This document shows, piece by piece, positions 9,400-17,753 of a stretch of 64,000 nt of DNA (positions are counted from its first letter, which is position 1; every line of letters begins with the position of its first letter). The stretch spans positions 214,725 through 278,724 of the forward strand of contig NZ_JARHTP010000016.1 of assembly GCF_029223485.1 (NCBI RefSeq), written 5' to 3'. The DNA is from Streptomyces coacervatus (GTDB taxonomy: Bacteria > Actinomycetota > Actinomycetes > Streptomycetales > Streptomycetaceae). A program made the translations under genes and the position numbers. The notes below the pieces were generated by a model. That model was not told the DNA's origin. It was given only the letters and a program-made list of their open reading frames with translations, and did no database searches.

Positions 9400-10427
9400 C
9401 CGCCGTACAGCTCCTGATCGGCCTTGCGACCCTCGTCGTCAACGCCTTCTTCGTCGGCGCCGAGTTCGCGCTGATCTCCGTACGGCGTTCGCAGATCGAG
9501 CAGCACGTAGAGAGAGGGGCGGGAGGGGCGGACGGCGACCGGCGGGCCAAGAGCGTGCTGTGGGGTCTGGAGCACGTGTCCGCGCTGATGGCGGCCGCGC
9601 AGCTCGGCATCACCCTGTGCACGCTGGTCCTGGGTGTGGTCGCGGAACCGGCCATCGCGCATCTGCTGGAGCCGGTGTTCCACGCCCTGGGCGTGCCGAA
9701 GGGCGCGGGACACGCGGTGTCCTTCGTGATCGCGCTGACCCTGGCCACGTATCTGCACATGCTGCTCGGCGAGATGGTGCCGAAGAACATCGCACTCGCG
9801 GAGCCGGTGCGCAGCGCACTGCTGCTCGGACCGCCGCTGGTCACTTTGGCGCGGGCGCTGCGTCCGGTGATCTTCTCGATCAACGCCTTCGCGAACGCCC
9901 TCCTGAAGCTGTTGCGGGTGGAGACCAAGGACGAGGTCGCGGCCACCTTCTCGGACGCCGAGCTGGCCCGGATCGTGCGGGACTCGGGCGAGGCGGGACT
10001 GATCGACGACCGCGCGCTGGAGCGGCTGCACGACGCGCTGGAGCTGGGCCGCCGTCCGGTGCGCGACGTGGTGCTCCCGCTGGAAGGCGTCGTCTACGCG
10101 CGCGTGGGCGTCACACCGGAGGAGCTGGAGCGGCTGTCGGCCCAGTCGGGCTTCTCCCGTTTCCCGGTGGTGGACGAGGGCCGTCGCATCGTCGGCTACC
10201 TGCACGTCAAGGACGCCCTGGACGCCCCTGGGAGGGACGTGCCGTTCCGGGTGCAGGACATGCGACCCATCGCGCGCGTACGGGAGGGCACACCGCTGGA
10301 CGACGTGCTCACGGCGATGCGCGGCAGCCGTACCCACCTGGCGGCCGCGCTCGGCGGCGACGGTCGGCTGGCCGGGCTGGTGACCATGGAGGACGTGCTG
10401 CAGGAGCTGTTCGGACAGCGGGCATGA
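9396..10427 (+). CDS. CNNM/DUF21 membrane protein with CBS pair, lacking CorC_HlyC domain
   Basis: Paralogue of the preceding gene, 343 residues. It has the DUF21 membrane domain (VVNAFFVGAEFALISVRRSQ, GEMVPKNIAL) and a CBS pair (FSRFPVVDEGRRIVGYLHVK, LVTMEDVLQELFG) but ends there, without the C-terminal domain its neighbour carries. GTG at 9396 overlaps the preceding TGA by 2 bases. The tandem, coupled arrangement suggests a heteromeric transporter in the membrane (inference from homology; CNNM proteins act as dimers). Confidence 0.92.
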   Translation: MTAVQLLIGLATLVVNAFFVGAEFALISVRRSQIEQHVERGAGGADGDRRAKSVLWGLEHVSALMAAAQLGITLCTLVLGVVAEPAIAHLLEPVFHALGVPKGAGHAVSFVIALTLATYLHMLLGEMVPKNIALAEPVRSALLLGPPLVTLARALRPVIFSINAFANALLKLLRVETKDEVAATFSDAELARIVRDSGEAGLIDDRALERLHDALELGRRPVRDVVLPLEGVVYARVGVTPEELERLSAQSGFSRFPVVDEGRRIVGYLHVKDALDAPGRDVPFRVQDMRPIARVREGTPLDDVLTAMRGSRTHLAAALGGDGRLAGLVTMEDVLQELFGQRA

Positions 10428-10494
10428 GCCGTCCGGCGGGAGAGCCGGGCCGACCGACCGACGGGTATGGAACCGGGATACCATCGCTTCCGCC

Positions 10495-11277
10495 ATGCAG
10501 AAGAACCCCATACACACCAGCCTGGTCGCGGTCGGCGACTCCTTCACCGAGGGCATGTCGGACCTGCTGCCGGACGGCTCCTACCGGGGCTGGGCCGATC
10601 TCCTCGCCGGGCGGATGGCCGCGGTCAATCCCGGGTTCCGGTACGCCAACCTCGCGGTCCGCGGCAAGCTGATCGGGCAGATCGTCGACGAGCAGGTCGA
10701 CGTGGCGGCGGCCATGCGGCCCGACGTGATCACGCTGGTGGGCGGCTTGAACGACACCCTGCGTCCCAAGTGCGACATGGGGCGCGTACGAGAGCTGCTC
10801 ACCGAAGCCGTGGAACGGCTGGCCCCGGCCTGCAAGCAGCTGGTGCTGATGCGCAGCCCGGGCCGCCAGGGTCCGGTTCTGGAACGCTTCCGGCCACGCA
10901 TGGAGGAGCTGTTCACCGTCGTGGACGAACTCGCCGCGCAGCACGGCGCGGCGGTCGTCGACCTCTACGGCGCCCCGTCGCTCGCCGACCCGCGCCTGTG
11001 GGACGTGGACCGGCTGCACCTGACGGCCGAGGGCCACCGCAGGGTCGCCGAGGCGGTCTGGCAGACACTCGGCTACGCCGCCGAGGACACCGAGTGGCAA
11101 ACACCGCCGGCGCTGACACCGCCGCCGGGCTGGGCCGCACGGCGGGTGGCGGACGCCCGCTTCGCCCGGCAGCACCTGCTGCCGTGGATCGGCCGCCGCC
11201 TGACGGGCCGGTCGTCCGGCGACGGATTGCCGCCGAAGCGGCCTGAGCTGCTGCCGTTCGAGGGGCCTGCGGCGTAA
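10495..11277 (+). CDS. SGNH/GDSL-family hydrolase
   Basis: Esterase/lipase-fold enzyme of 260 residues. Catalytic blocks are visible: block I GDSFTEG near residue 15 (nucleophile Ser), block III GGLNDTL near 85, and block V DRLHLTAEGHR near 170 (catalytic Asp and His). No signal peptide is present, so it is cytoplasmic. A C-terminal tail of about 60 basic, proline-rich residues follows the catalytic domain. ATG at 10495 starts 67 bp after the previous gene. The natural substrate cannot be told from sequence. Confidence 0.9.
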   Translation: MQKNPIHTSLVAVGDSFTEGMSDLLPDGSYRGWADLLAGRMAAVNPGFRYANLAVRGKLIGQIVDEQVDVAAAMRPDVITLVGGLNDTLRPKCDMGRVRELLTEAVERLAPACKQLVLMRSPGRQGPVLERFRPRMEELFTVVDELAAQHGAAVVDLYGAPSLADPRLWDVDRLHLTAEGHRRVAEAVWQTLGYAAEDTEWQTPPALTPPPGWAARRVADARFARQHLLPWIGRRLTGRSSGDGLPPKRPELLPFEGPAA

Positions 11278-11289
11278 GGGTGCCGCCCC

Positions 11290-11440
11290 GTCCCAGGGGG
11301 CTCTGCCTCCTGGACCCCCGCTCCTCAAACGCCGGAGGGGCTGGATTTGGCTCAGCCCATCTCAGCCCGTCCGGCGTTTGAGGACGAGGCCGTTCAGGCC
11401 GAAGCGGGGGTCTGGGGGCGGCAGCCCCCAGGCACGGGAC
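11290..11440. repeat. Long nested palindrome (Streptomyces intergenic hairpin repeat)
   Basis: Several nested complementary arms fold this 151-bp region into one long imperfect hairpin: GTCCC 11290-11294 with 11436-11440; GGGGGCT 11296-11302 with 11423-11429; GACCCCCGCT 11313-11322 with 11403-11412; CTCAAACGCCGGA 11324-11336 with 11370-11382 (13 bp perfect); GGCTG 11339-11343 with 11363-11367. It lies between the SGNH gene and purB and probably terminates the former. The CTCAAACGCCGG-type arm is common in Streptomyces intergenic DNA (general recollection). Confidence 0.8.
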
Positions 11441-11543
11441 GGGTAGGGGCGGCGGGGGCGAGACCCTTCCGGCCCCCGCCGTGACGCAGCTCTCGTACGT
11501 TCCACCGAACGCACCCACGGCGCTGGCCTGCACGAATCGCCAG

Positions 11544-11557
11544 TACAATCCGTACAC
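11544..11557 (+). promoter_or_regulatory. Probable -10 element for a leaderless purB transcript
   Basis: TACAAT at 11544-11549 is a near-consensus -10 and ends 8 nt before the GTG start of purB. There is no Shine-Dalgarno-like sequence in front of that GTG. The arrangement fits transcription starting at or next to the start codon. Confidence 0.5.
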
Positions 11558-13000
11558 GTGACTTCCGCTCCCGCCAAGCCCCGCATCCCGAACGTCCTCG
11601 CCGGACGCTACGCCTCCGCCGAGCTCGCCACGCTCTGGTCCCCCGAGCAGAAGGTGAAGCTGGAGCGTCAGCTCTGGCTCGCCGTGCTGCGGGCCCAGAA
11701 GGACCTCGGCATCGAGGTGCCGGACGCGGCGATCGCCGACTACGAGCGTGTCCTCGACACCGTCGACCTGGCCTCCATCGCCGAGCGCGAGAAGGTCACG
11801 CGGCACGACGTGAAGGCGCGCATCGAGGAGTTCAACGACCTCGCCGGGCACGAGCACGTGCACAAGGGCATGACCTCCCGCGACCTCACCGAGAACGTGG
11901 AGCAGCTGCAGATCCGGCTCTCGCTGGAGCTGATGCGCGACCGCACGGTGGCCGTCCTGGCGCGCCTGGGCAAGCTGGCGGGCGAGTACGGCGAGCTGGT
12001 CATGGCCGGCCGCTCCCACAACGTGGCCGCGCAGGCCACGACGCTGGGCAAGCGCTTCGCGACCGCCGCCGACGAGCTGCTCGTCGCGTACGGGCGGGTG
12101 GAGGAGCTCCTCGCCCGCTACCCGCTGCGCGGCATCAAGGGCCCGGTCGGCACGGCGCAGGACATGCTCGACCTGCTCGGCGGCGACGCGGCCAAGCTGG
12201 CGGACCTGGAAGACCGGATCGCCCGGCACCTCGGCTTCTCCCAGGCCTTCACCTCCGTCGGCCAGGTCTACCCGCGCTCCCTCGACTACGAGGTCGTCAC
12301 CGCGCTGGTGCAGCTGGCGGCGGCCCCTTCGTCGATGGCCAAGACGATCCGGCTGATGGCCGGGCACGAGCTGGTGACCGAGGGCTTCAAGCCGGGCCAG
12401 GTCGGCTCCTCGGCAATGCCGCACAAGATGAACACCCGCTCCTGCGAGCGCGTCAACGGCCTGATGGTCATCCTGCGCGGCTACGCCTCGATGACGGGCG
12501 AGCTGGCGGGCGACCAGTGGAACGAGGGCGACGTGTCCTGCTCCGTGGTGCGCCGAGTGGCCCTCCCGGACGCGTTCTTCGCGCTGGACGGTCTGCTGGA
12601 GACGTTCCTGACGGTGCTGGACGAGTTCGGCGCGTTCCCGGCGGTCGTGGCCCGCGAACTGGACCGCTACCTCCCCTTCCTCGCCACCACCAAGGTGCTC
12701 ATGGGCGCGGTGCGCGCGGGCGTCGGCCGTGAGGTCGCGCACGAGGCCATCAAGGAGAACGCCGTCGCCTCCGCCCTCGCAATGCGCGAGCAGGGCGCCG
12801 AGCGCAACGAACTGCTCGACAAGCTGGCCGCCGACGAGCGCATCCCGCTCGACCGCGCCCAGCTGGACGTGCTGATGGCCGACAAGCTGTCCTTCACGGG
12901 CGCAGCCGCCGACCAGGTGACCGCGGTCGTCGGCCGCATCGAGGAGATCGTCAAGCAGCACCCGGAGGCCGCGGGCTACACGCCGGGGGCGATCCTCTGA
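11558..13000 (+). CDS. purB: Adenylosuccinate lyase
   Basis: Fumarase/aspartase-superfamily enzyme of 480 residues that splits SAICAR and adenylosuccinate, two steps of purine synthesis. The superfamily signature GSSAMPHKMN is at about residue 287, with HNVAAQATTLGKR and DLTENVEQLQ upstream helping form the tetrameric active site. The C-terminus GYTPGAIL is typical of Streptomyces PurB. GTG at 11558 has no ribosome-binding site but a -10 element just upstream. The gene overlaps the putative start of the glycosylase gene downstream. Confidence 0.95.
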   Translation: MTSAPAKPRIPNVLAGRYASAELATLWSPEQKVKLERQLWLAVLRAQKDLGIEVPDAAIADYERVLDTVDLASIAEREKVTRHDVKARIEEFNDLAGHEHVHKGMTSRDLTENVEQLQIRLSLELMRDRTVAVLARLGKLAGEYGELVMAGRSHNVAAQATTLGKRFATAADELLVAYGRVEELLARYPLRGIKGPVGTAQDMLDLLGGDAAKLADLEDRIARHLGFSQAFTSVGQVYPRSLDYEVVTALVQLAAAPSSMAKTIRLMAGHELVTEGFKPGQVGSSAMPHKMNTRSCERVNGLMVILRGYASMTGELAGDQWNEGDVSCSVVRRVALPDAFFALDGLLETFLTVLDEFGAFPAVVARELDRYLPFLATTKVLMGAVRAGVGREVAHEAIKENAVASALAMREQGAERNELLDKLAADERIPLDRAQLDVLMADKLSFTGAAADQVTAVVGRIEEIVKQHPEAAGYTPGAIL

Positions 13001-13542
13001 CCCGCTTCACCCAGGCGGAACTTGAGGCCGCCCGCGACCGCCTCGTCCCGGACGTGGTCGCGGACGGCCTATCTGTTCTCTTTTGCGGCATTAATCCTGG
13101 CCTTATGACGGCGGCTACGGGTCATCACTTCGCCCGCCCCGGCAACCGCTTCTGGCCGGTGCTGCACCGGTCGGGCTTCACGCCAAGGCTCATGCAGCCC
13201 TCGGAACAGGCCGAGTTGCTGTCGTACGGGCTAGGCATCACGAATGTCGTGGCCAGAGCGACCGCGCGGGCCGACGAACTCACTGCGGAGGAGTACCGCG
13301 AAGGTGGGCGGCTGCTGGCGCTGAAGGTGGCACGGCTGCGGCCGCGTTGGCTGGCGGTGGTGGGGGTTACCGCGTACCGGGCGGCGTTCGACGACCTCAA
13401 GGCCCAAGTGGGGCCGCAGGAGCGGACGTTCGGGCAGACCCGGGTGTGGGTGCTGCCGAATCCGAGCGGGCTGAATGCGCACTGGACGCTGGAGACGATG
13501 GCGGAGGAGTTCGGGCGGTTGCGGGCGGCGGAGGACTCCTGA
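12997..13542 (+). CDS. mug: G/U mismatch-specific DNA glycosylase (Mug/TDG family), start uncertain
   Basis: Removes uracil or thymine opposite guanine. The catalytic motif FCGINPGLMTAATGHHFARP and the C-terminal LPNPSGLNAHWT are intact. An ATG/GTG/TTG-only rule gives GTG at 13054, with no ribosome-binding site and loss of a segment the family normally has. The frame is open upstream and encodes TRFTQAELEAARDRLVPDV, matching that segment, beginning at CTG 12997, which overlaps the purB stop and has GGGGG at 12985-12989. I therefore prefer the CTG start. Coupled to purB translation. Confidence 0.85.
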   Translation: MTRFTQAELEAARDRLVPDVVADGLSVLFCGINPGLMTAATGHHFARPGNRFWPVLHRSGFTPRLMQPSEQAELLSYGLGITNVVARATARADELTAEEYREGGRLLALKVARLRPRWLAVVGVTAYRAAFDDLKAQVGPQERTFGQTRVWVLPNPSGLNAHWTLETMAEEFGRLRAAEDS

Positions 13543-13545
13543 AGG

Positions 13546-13947
13546 TCAGACGGGGTCTATGTCCGAGGCCACGGCGAGCAGGTGGGCCTCATCGGTTTCG
13601 TCCCGGTCCGCGATGCCGAGGGCGATCCAGCGTTCGGTGCCGGGCGGCTGCCACAGGTTCAGCTGCTCCATGTGGATGCTCGCCGCCAGCCAGGGTTCCG
13701 GTATGTCCTCGCCGCGGTCGGAGCGCACGCGGAGCGTGGGCATCCCCCATGGGTCGTGCTGCTCGCCCCAACGGGCGTTCAGTACCTGGGAGATCCACTC
13801 TCTGAGCACATGCAGGTCGTCCATGTCCACTAACCGCACGATGCGGTAACCGGGTCCCGCCAGGAACAGGTCCGACCCGCTGTACTCCGCGGAGAGATCC
13901 GCGGTGCACAGCGCATCGATCGTGGCGAGGTGCTTGTCGCTGTCCAT
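13546..13947 (-). CDS. Hypothetical protein
   Basis: A small soluble protein of 133 residues that I do not recognise. It is acidic and tryptophan-rich (AGPGYRIVRLVDMDDLHVLR; EQHDPWGMPTLRVR; EQLNLWQPPGTERWIALG), with no signal peptide or membrane segment. I start it at ATG 13947 (MDSDKHLATIDAL); an upstream ATG at 13989 follows a GGGGG run and would add 14 residues. It converges with the glycosylase gene, ending 3 bp from it. Codon usage supports a real gene. Confidence 0.65.
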   Translation of the reverse strand: MDSDKHLATIDALCTADLSAEYSGSDLFLAGPGYRIVRLVDMDDLHVLREWISQVLNARWGEQHDPWGMPTLRVRSDRGEDIPEPWLAASIHMEQLNLWQPPGTERWIALGIADRDETDEAHLLAVASDIDPV

Positions 13948-14005
13948 GTGATCCAGTATTGCGGCCGCCACTGACAATTGGCGGCGCATCAACCCCCTTC
14001 AGCCG

Positions 14006-14728
14006 TCAGGCATCCCGCCGCCGCACCCTCCAGGCCCCCAGAAGCAGCGCAGCCCCCGCCCAGAGCCCCGTCACCGCAAGCCCCGACCACGGCCCCAGCA
14101 CTCCGTCCCACGTCTCGTGGAACACCACTTGTCCCGCCCGGTCCGGCAGGACGTCCGCCACGGAGCCCGACATGTCTCCGATGACGAAAGACACGATGAG
14201 CAGGAACGGGATGACCATGCTCAGCGTGGCGACGCCACTGCGCAGCACGGCCGTCAGTCCCGCCGCGAGCAGCGCCATCAGCGTCAGATAGACCCCGCAG
14301 CCGACGACTGCACGCAGTTCCTCGCCCCAGGTCAGCCCGTCCGCCTTCGCGCCCAGGACGGCCTCGCCGACGGCCAGGCTCACACCTCCCGTCACCAGCC
14401 CCACCACCAGCACGGGTACGGCGATCGCCACCGCCTTGGCCGCGAACCACCGCCCACGCCGCGGCACAGCCGTCAGCGCGATGCGCAGGGCGCCGCCCCG
14501 GAACTCGGACGACATGGCGGTCGTACCGAACGCGATAGCCGCGATCTGCCCGAAACTGACGCCGAAGAACACCGAGAACAGCGGGTCGAAGTCCGCTCCT
14601 TCGCTGTCGGCTCCGGCGAGCGCCGAGAACATGGCGGTGGCGAGCAGGACGGCGGCGAGGCCTCCGACGAGCGACCGCAGCGTACGGATCTTGAGCCATT
14701 CCGAGTGGAGTGCGGGTGTGAATTCCAT
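14006..14728 (-). CDS. ABC-2 type transporter permease
   Basis: Membrane subunit of 240 residues with about six TM helices. The start MEFTPALHSEWLKIRTLRS is the usual cytoplasmic lead-in to TM1 in Streptomyces ABC-2 permeases, and the segment SSEFRGGALRIALTAVPRR is the conserved coupling region. It begins 2 bp after the ATPase stop, with AGGAGG in front, so both subunits come from one mRNA. Substrate unknown. The divergent two-component system suggests export of a peptide or drug it senses (inference). Confidence 0.88.
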   Translation of the reverse strand: MEFTPALHSEWLKIRTLRSLVGGLAAVLLATAMFSALAGADSEGADFDPLFSVFFGVSFGQIAAIAFGTTAMSSEFRGGALRIALTAVPRRGRWFAAKAVAIAVPVLVVGLVTGGVSLAVGEAVLGAKADGLTWGEELRAVVGCGVYLTLMALLAAGLTAVLRSGVATLSMVIPFLLIVSFVIGDMSGSVADVLPDRAGQVVFHETWDGVLGPWSGLAVTGLWAGAALLLGAWRVRRRDA

Positions 14729-14730
14729 GG

Positions 14731-15651
14731 TCAGGCCTCCTGGGTCTGTGTGGTGAACTCGGTTTCTGTGCCGGTGAGATCCAGATAGGCCTGCTCCAAC
14801 GTGCCTTCCTCCTGGGCGAGTTCGAGGAGGGGCACGCCGGCGGCGGAGGCGAGGCGTCCGATGTCGTCCACGCGTGCGTGGTCCACGGTCCAGTGCCCGT
14901 TCTCGTGCTCGACGACGTCGTGACCGTGCCGGGCGAGCGCGCTCTTGAGCGCCGTGGCGTCCGTCGTGCGGATCCGCACTCGCGGCTGCACGCGCGCGTC
15001 GATGAACTCCCGCATCGGGGTGTCGGCCAGCAGACGTCCTCGTCCCAGGACCACGAGGTGGTCGGCGAAGGACGCGGTCTCGTTCATGAGGTGGCTGGAG
15101 ACCAGGACCGTACGGCCCTCGCCCGCGAGCCGGCGCAGGAGTGCGCGGATCCAGATGATCCCTTCGGGGTCGAGGCCGTTGGAGGGTTCGTCGAGCATGA
15201 CCACCTCGGGCTCGCCCAACAGGGCGGCGGCGATGCCCAGTCGCTGGCGCATGCCGAGGGAGTACGTCTTCACGCGGCGCCGCGCCACCGACGCGAGCCC
15301 GGTCTCCGCCAGCACCTCGTCCACCCGGCGCTGCGGGATGCGGTTGCTCGCCGCCAGCACGCACAGGTGGTCCCGGCCGGTACGGGAGCCGTGCGCGGCC
15401 TGCGCGTCGAGCAGGGCGCCGACGTGGCGCAGTGGTTCGCGCAGCGCGGGGTAGGGGCGGCCGCCGACCGTGGCGGAGCCGGAGGTGGGCCGGTCCAGGC
15501 CGAGGACGAGCCGCATGGTGGTGGACTTTCCGGCGCCGTTGGGGCCGAGGAAGCCGGTGACAAGGCCGGGTCGGACGGTGAAGGTCAGGTGGTCCACGGC
15601 CTTCCGGCTGCCGTACTCCTTGGTGAGGCTCTGGACGTCGATACTGGTCAT
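14731..15651 (-). CDS. ABC transporter ATP-binding protein
   Basis: Nucleotide-binding subunit of 306 residues powering the permease downstream. Walker A is FLGPNGAGKSTT near residue 40; the signature YSLGMRQRLGIAAALL near 135; Walker B EVVMLDEPSNGLDPEG near 155; the H-loop SSHLMNE follows. The last 80 residues form an accessory C-terminal domain as in drug/bacitracin exporter ATPases. ATG at 15651. Divergent from the histidine kinase gene by 108 bp, where a strong dyad lies. Confidence 0.93.
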   Translation of the reverse strand: MTSIDVQSLTKEYGSRKAVDHLTFTVRPGLVTGFLGPNGAGKSTTMRLVLGLDRPTSGSATVGGRPYPALREPLRHVGALLDAQAAHGSRTGRDHLCVLAASNRIPQRRVDEVLAETGLASVARRRVKTYSLGMRQRLGIAAALLGEPEVVMLDEPSNGLDPEGIIWIRALLRRLAGEGRTVLVSSHLMNETASFADHLVVLGRGRLLADTPMREFIDARVQPRVRIRTTDATALKSALARHGHDVVEHENGHWTVDHARVDDIGRLASAAGVPLLELAQEEGTLEQAYLDLTGTETEFTTQTQEA

Positions 15652-15706
15652 GGCAGCAGCGTCGCCGCTGGGGCGCGGTGATCTCCTCCCCCGCCGGTGG
15701 AGACCG

Positions 15707-15726
15707 CCTCCCCCACGCGGGGGAGG
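15707..15726. promoter_or_regulatory. Perfect 8-bp-arm dyad between ABC exporter and two-component genes
   Basis: CCTCCCCC and GGGGGAGG flank a 4-base ACGC spacer. It sits 34 bp before the kinase start and 56 bp before the divergent ATPase start, so it could be the response-regulator site or simply an mRNA hairpin. Confidence 0.4.
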
Positions 15727-15759
15727 TCCGTTGTCAGTGGCGGCTGGCACGATGGCGAA

Positions 15760-16917
15760 ATGGCCCGCTTTCTGCGCCCGTTGCTCCGGGGGACGACGTA
15801 CACACGCCTGCTGCACCTGTGGGTGCCGATGCTCATCGTCAGCGTGTGGCTGTTCATCGACATGTCGACGCCCTGGGTGCCCGCGGCCGCTCTCGTCCTG
15901 GTCGGGCTCATCCCTGCCGTGCGGATGGGCGAGGGCGTGCAGGCGCGGTTGCTGCTGACACCGGGCGAGCCGGACTCCGGGATCTCCGTGAACCCGTCGG
16001 TCGCATGGCGGGACCGGCTGCGCACGGTGCTGTGGCTCGAGGTGCGGATGGGGCTGGGCGCGGTGGCGACGGCGAGCTGCGTCTGGCTGCCGGGCCTGGT
16101 CTACGAGCTGGTCCGGATCGCGCTCGGACATCCGCCGGACGCCGGCATCCCGCTGCTGAGCGAGGCCCAACCGCACTGGGCGTACGCCCTGTTGGTGCCG
16201 TTTCCGATCATCGCTCTCTACGGGGTCGTGGTCGGCCTGGGCGAGCTGATCACCGCCGTCGCCCGCCGGCTTCTCGGCCCGTCCGCGGCCGAGCGCCTCG
16301 CGGCCTTGGAGGAGCGCACGGATCAGCTCCTGGAGCGTAACCGCATCGCCCGCGAGCTGCACGACTCCATCGGCCATGCGCTCACGGTGGCGGTCGTGCA
16401 GGCGGGGGCCGCCCGTGCCGCGGGCGACCCGGAGTTCACGGACCGGGCACTTGCTGCCATCGAGGACACCGGGCGGGCTGCGCTGGAGGACCTGGAGCGG
16501 GTGCTCGGTGTGCTGCGCGAGGCGGAGCAGCCGGTCAGCAGCCGTCCGACGCTGGCCGAGGCGGACCGACTCCTGGAGTCCGCGCGCGCATCCGGAACAA
16601 AGGTCGACATGGACATATCGGGTCCGCTGGAGTCGGTCCCCGGCCCGGTCTCTCGCGAGGGCTATCGCATCCTCCAGGAGGCCCTGACCAATGTGCTGCG
16701 GCACGCGGGGTCCGTCCCCGTGCGCGTGCGTGTCGACGTCGCGGACGGCACCCTCGCCCTGGAGATACGCAATCCGCTGACCGCCGACATACCGGGGCCC
16801 GGACGGGGCAGCGGTCTGCGCGGCATACGCGAGCGCGCGGCCCTGCTGGGCGGCCGCGCGCGAACCGGACCGGACGAGGGTGACTGGCAGGTACATGTGG
16901 AGCTGCCGTTGAGTTGA
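15760..16917 (+). CDS. Two-component sensor histidine kinase (HisKA_3/NarL-partner type)
   Basis: Membrane kinase of 385 residues. Four TM helices occupy the first 150 residues with little extracellular sequence, which suggests intramembrane sensing. The phosphorylated histidine lies in RIARELHDSIGHALTVAVVQ near residue 205; the ATPase domain has an N-box QEALTNVLRHAG near 310 and GSGLRGIRERAALLGG near 350. I chose ATG at 15760 (MARFLRPLLRG) over 15697, because upstream residues look non-coding. Its response regulator follows immediately. Confidence 0.92.
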   Translation: MARFLRPLLRGTTYTRLLHLWVPMLIVSVWLFIDMSTPWVPAAALVLVGLIPAVRMGEGVQARLLLTPGEPDSGISVNPSVAWRDRLRTVLWLEVRMGLGAVATASCVWLPGLVYELVRIALGHPPDAGIPLLSEAQPHWAYALLVPFPIIALYGVVVGLGELITAVARRLLGPSAAERLAALEERTDQLLERNRIARELHDSIGHALTVAVVQAGAARAAGDPEFTDRALAAIEDTGRAALEDLERVLGVLREAEQPVSSRPTLAEADRLLESARASGTKVDMDISGPLESVPGPVSREGYRILQEALTNVLRHAGSVPVRVRVDVADGTLALEIRNPLTADIPGPGRGSGLRGIRERAALLGGRARTGPDEGDWQVHVELPLS

Positions 16918-16931
16918 TCTACGCTGGCCGG

Positions 16932-17594
16932 ATGCCGGTGACCGTTCTCCTCGTCGACGACGAACCCCTCGTACGCGCCGGTCTGCGGGCCCTGCTGGAG
17001 GCACAGCCCGACATCGAGGTCGTCGGGGAGGCGGCCGACGGGGCGGCGGTGATCCCACTGGTGCGGCAGCTGCGGCCCGACGTGGTCGCCATGGACGTAC
17101 GGATGCCGCTGCTGGACGGCATCGAGGCCACGCGCGCGGTGCTGCGGACGGTCGCCGAGCCGCCGAAGATCCTCGTGGTGACGACGTTCGAGAACGACGA
17201 GTACGTGTACGAGGCGCTGCGCGCCGGAGCCGACGGGTTTCTGCTGAAGCGGGCCCGCCCCGCCGAGATCGTGCACGCGGTGCGGCTGGTCGCCGAGGGC
17301 GAGTCACTGCTGTTTCCGGCCTCCGTACGGCAGTTGGCCGCTCAGTACGGCAAGGACGGCGGGAACCGCGCCGCCCGGGCCGCGATGGAGCGGGCCCGGT
17401 TGACCGAACGGGAGGCCGAGGTACTGCGGCTGATGGCCCGGGGCCTGTCGAACGCAGAGATCGCCGCCCGGCTCGTCGTAGGCACGGAGACGGTGAAGTC
17501 GCACGTCAGCGCCGTACTGGCGAAGCTGGGTGCACGGGATCGCACCCAGGCGGTGATCGCGGCGTACGAGTCGGGTTTCGTGGCGCCGGGGTGA
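16932..17594 (+). CDS. NarL/LuxR-family response regulator
   Basis: Response regulator of 220 residues paired with the kinase upstream. Receiver domain: acidic pair DDE at residues 9-11, phospho-acceptor Asp in VAMDVRMPLLDG near residue 54, switch Thr in VVTTF, Lys in FLLKRARP. LuxR-type HTH near residues 155-210 (LTEREAEVLRLMARGLSNAE; ETVKSHVSAVLAKL). ATG 16932 gives the family-typical start MPVTVLLVDDEPLVRAG; TTG 16914 is less likely. Target is probably the divergent ABC exporter. Confidence 0.93.
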   Translation: MPVTVLLVDDEPLVRAGLRALLEAQPDIEVVGEAADGAAVIPLVRQLRPDVVAMDVRMPLLDGIEATRAVLRTVAEPPKILVVTTFENDEYVYEALRAGADGFLLKRARPAEIVHAVRLVAEGESLLFPASVRQLAAQYGKDGGNRAARAAMERARLTEREAEVLRLMARGLSNAEIAARLVVGTETVKSHVSAVLAKLGARDRTQAVIAAYESGFVAPG

Positions 17595-17614
17595 GTGGCA
17601 GCGCGCCCCAAAGA

Positions 17615-17645
17615 GGCGCGGGGAACTGCGCCACCAGCCACGACG
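17615..17645 (+). repeat. Dispersed intergenic repeat, copy A
   Basis: Begins with GGCGCGGGGAACTGCGC and continues with ACCAGCCACGACG. It agrees at 30 of 31 positions with copy B at 61479-61509 in the same orientation. A short GCGCC/GGCGC hairpin precedes it. It lies just after the response-regulator stop, so it probably sits in the transcript's 3' end. Confidence 0.85.
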
Positions 17646-17753
17646 GCGCGACAGACAAAAGACGGCACAGCCAGGCACGGCCAAGCGGCACAACCCAGCG
17701 GAGCGACCCGGTACGATCCGGCCAACACGCGCACGAGCTGGGAGGACGGTACG

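Noticed and set aside
14731..17307. 858-residue minus-strand frame covering the ABC ATPase
   Set aside because: Past 15651 it is antisense to the histidine kinase and response regulator; low-complexity Arg/Ala/Pro sequence.
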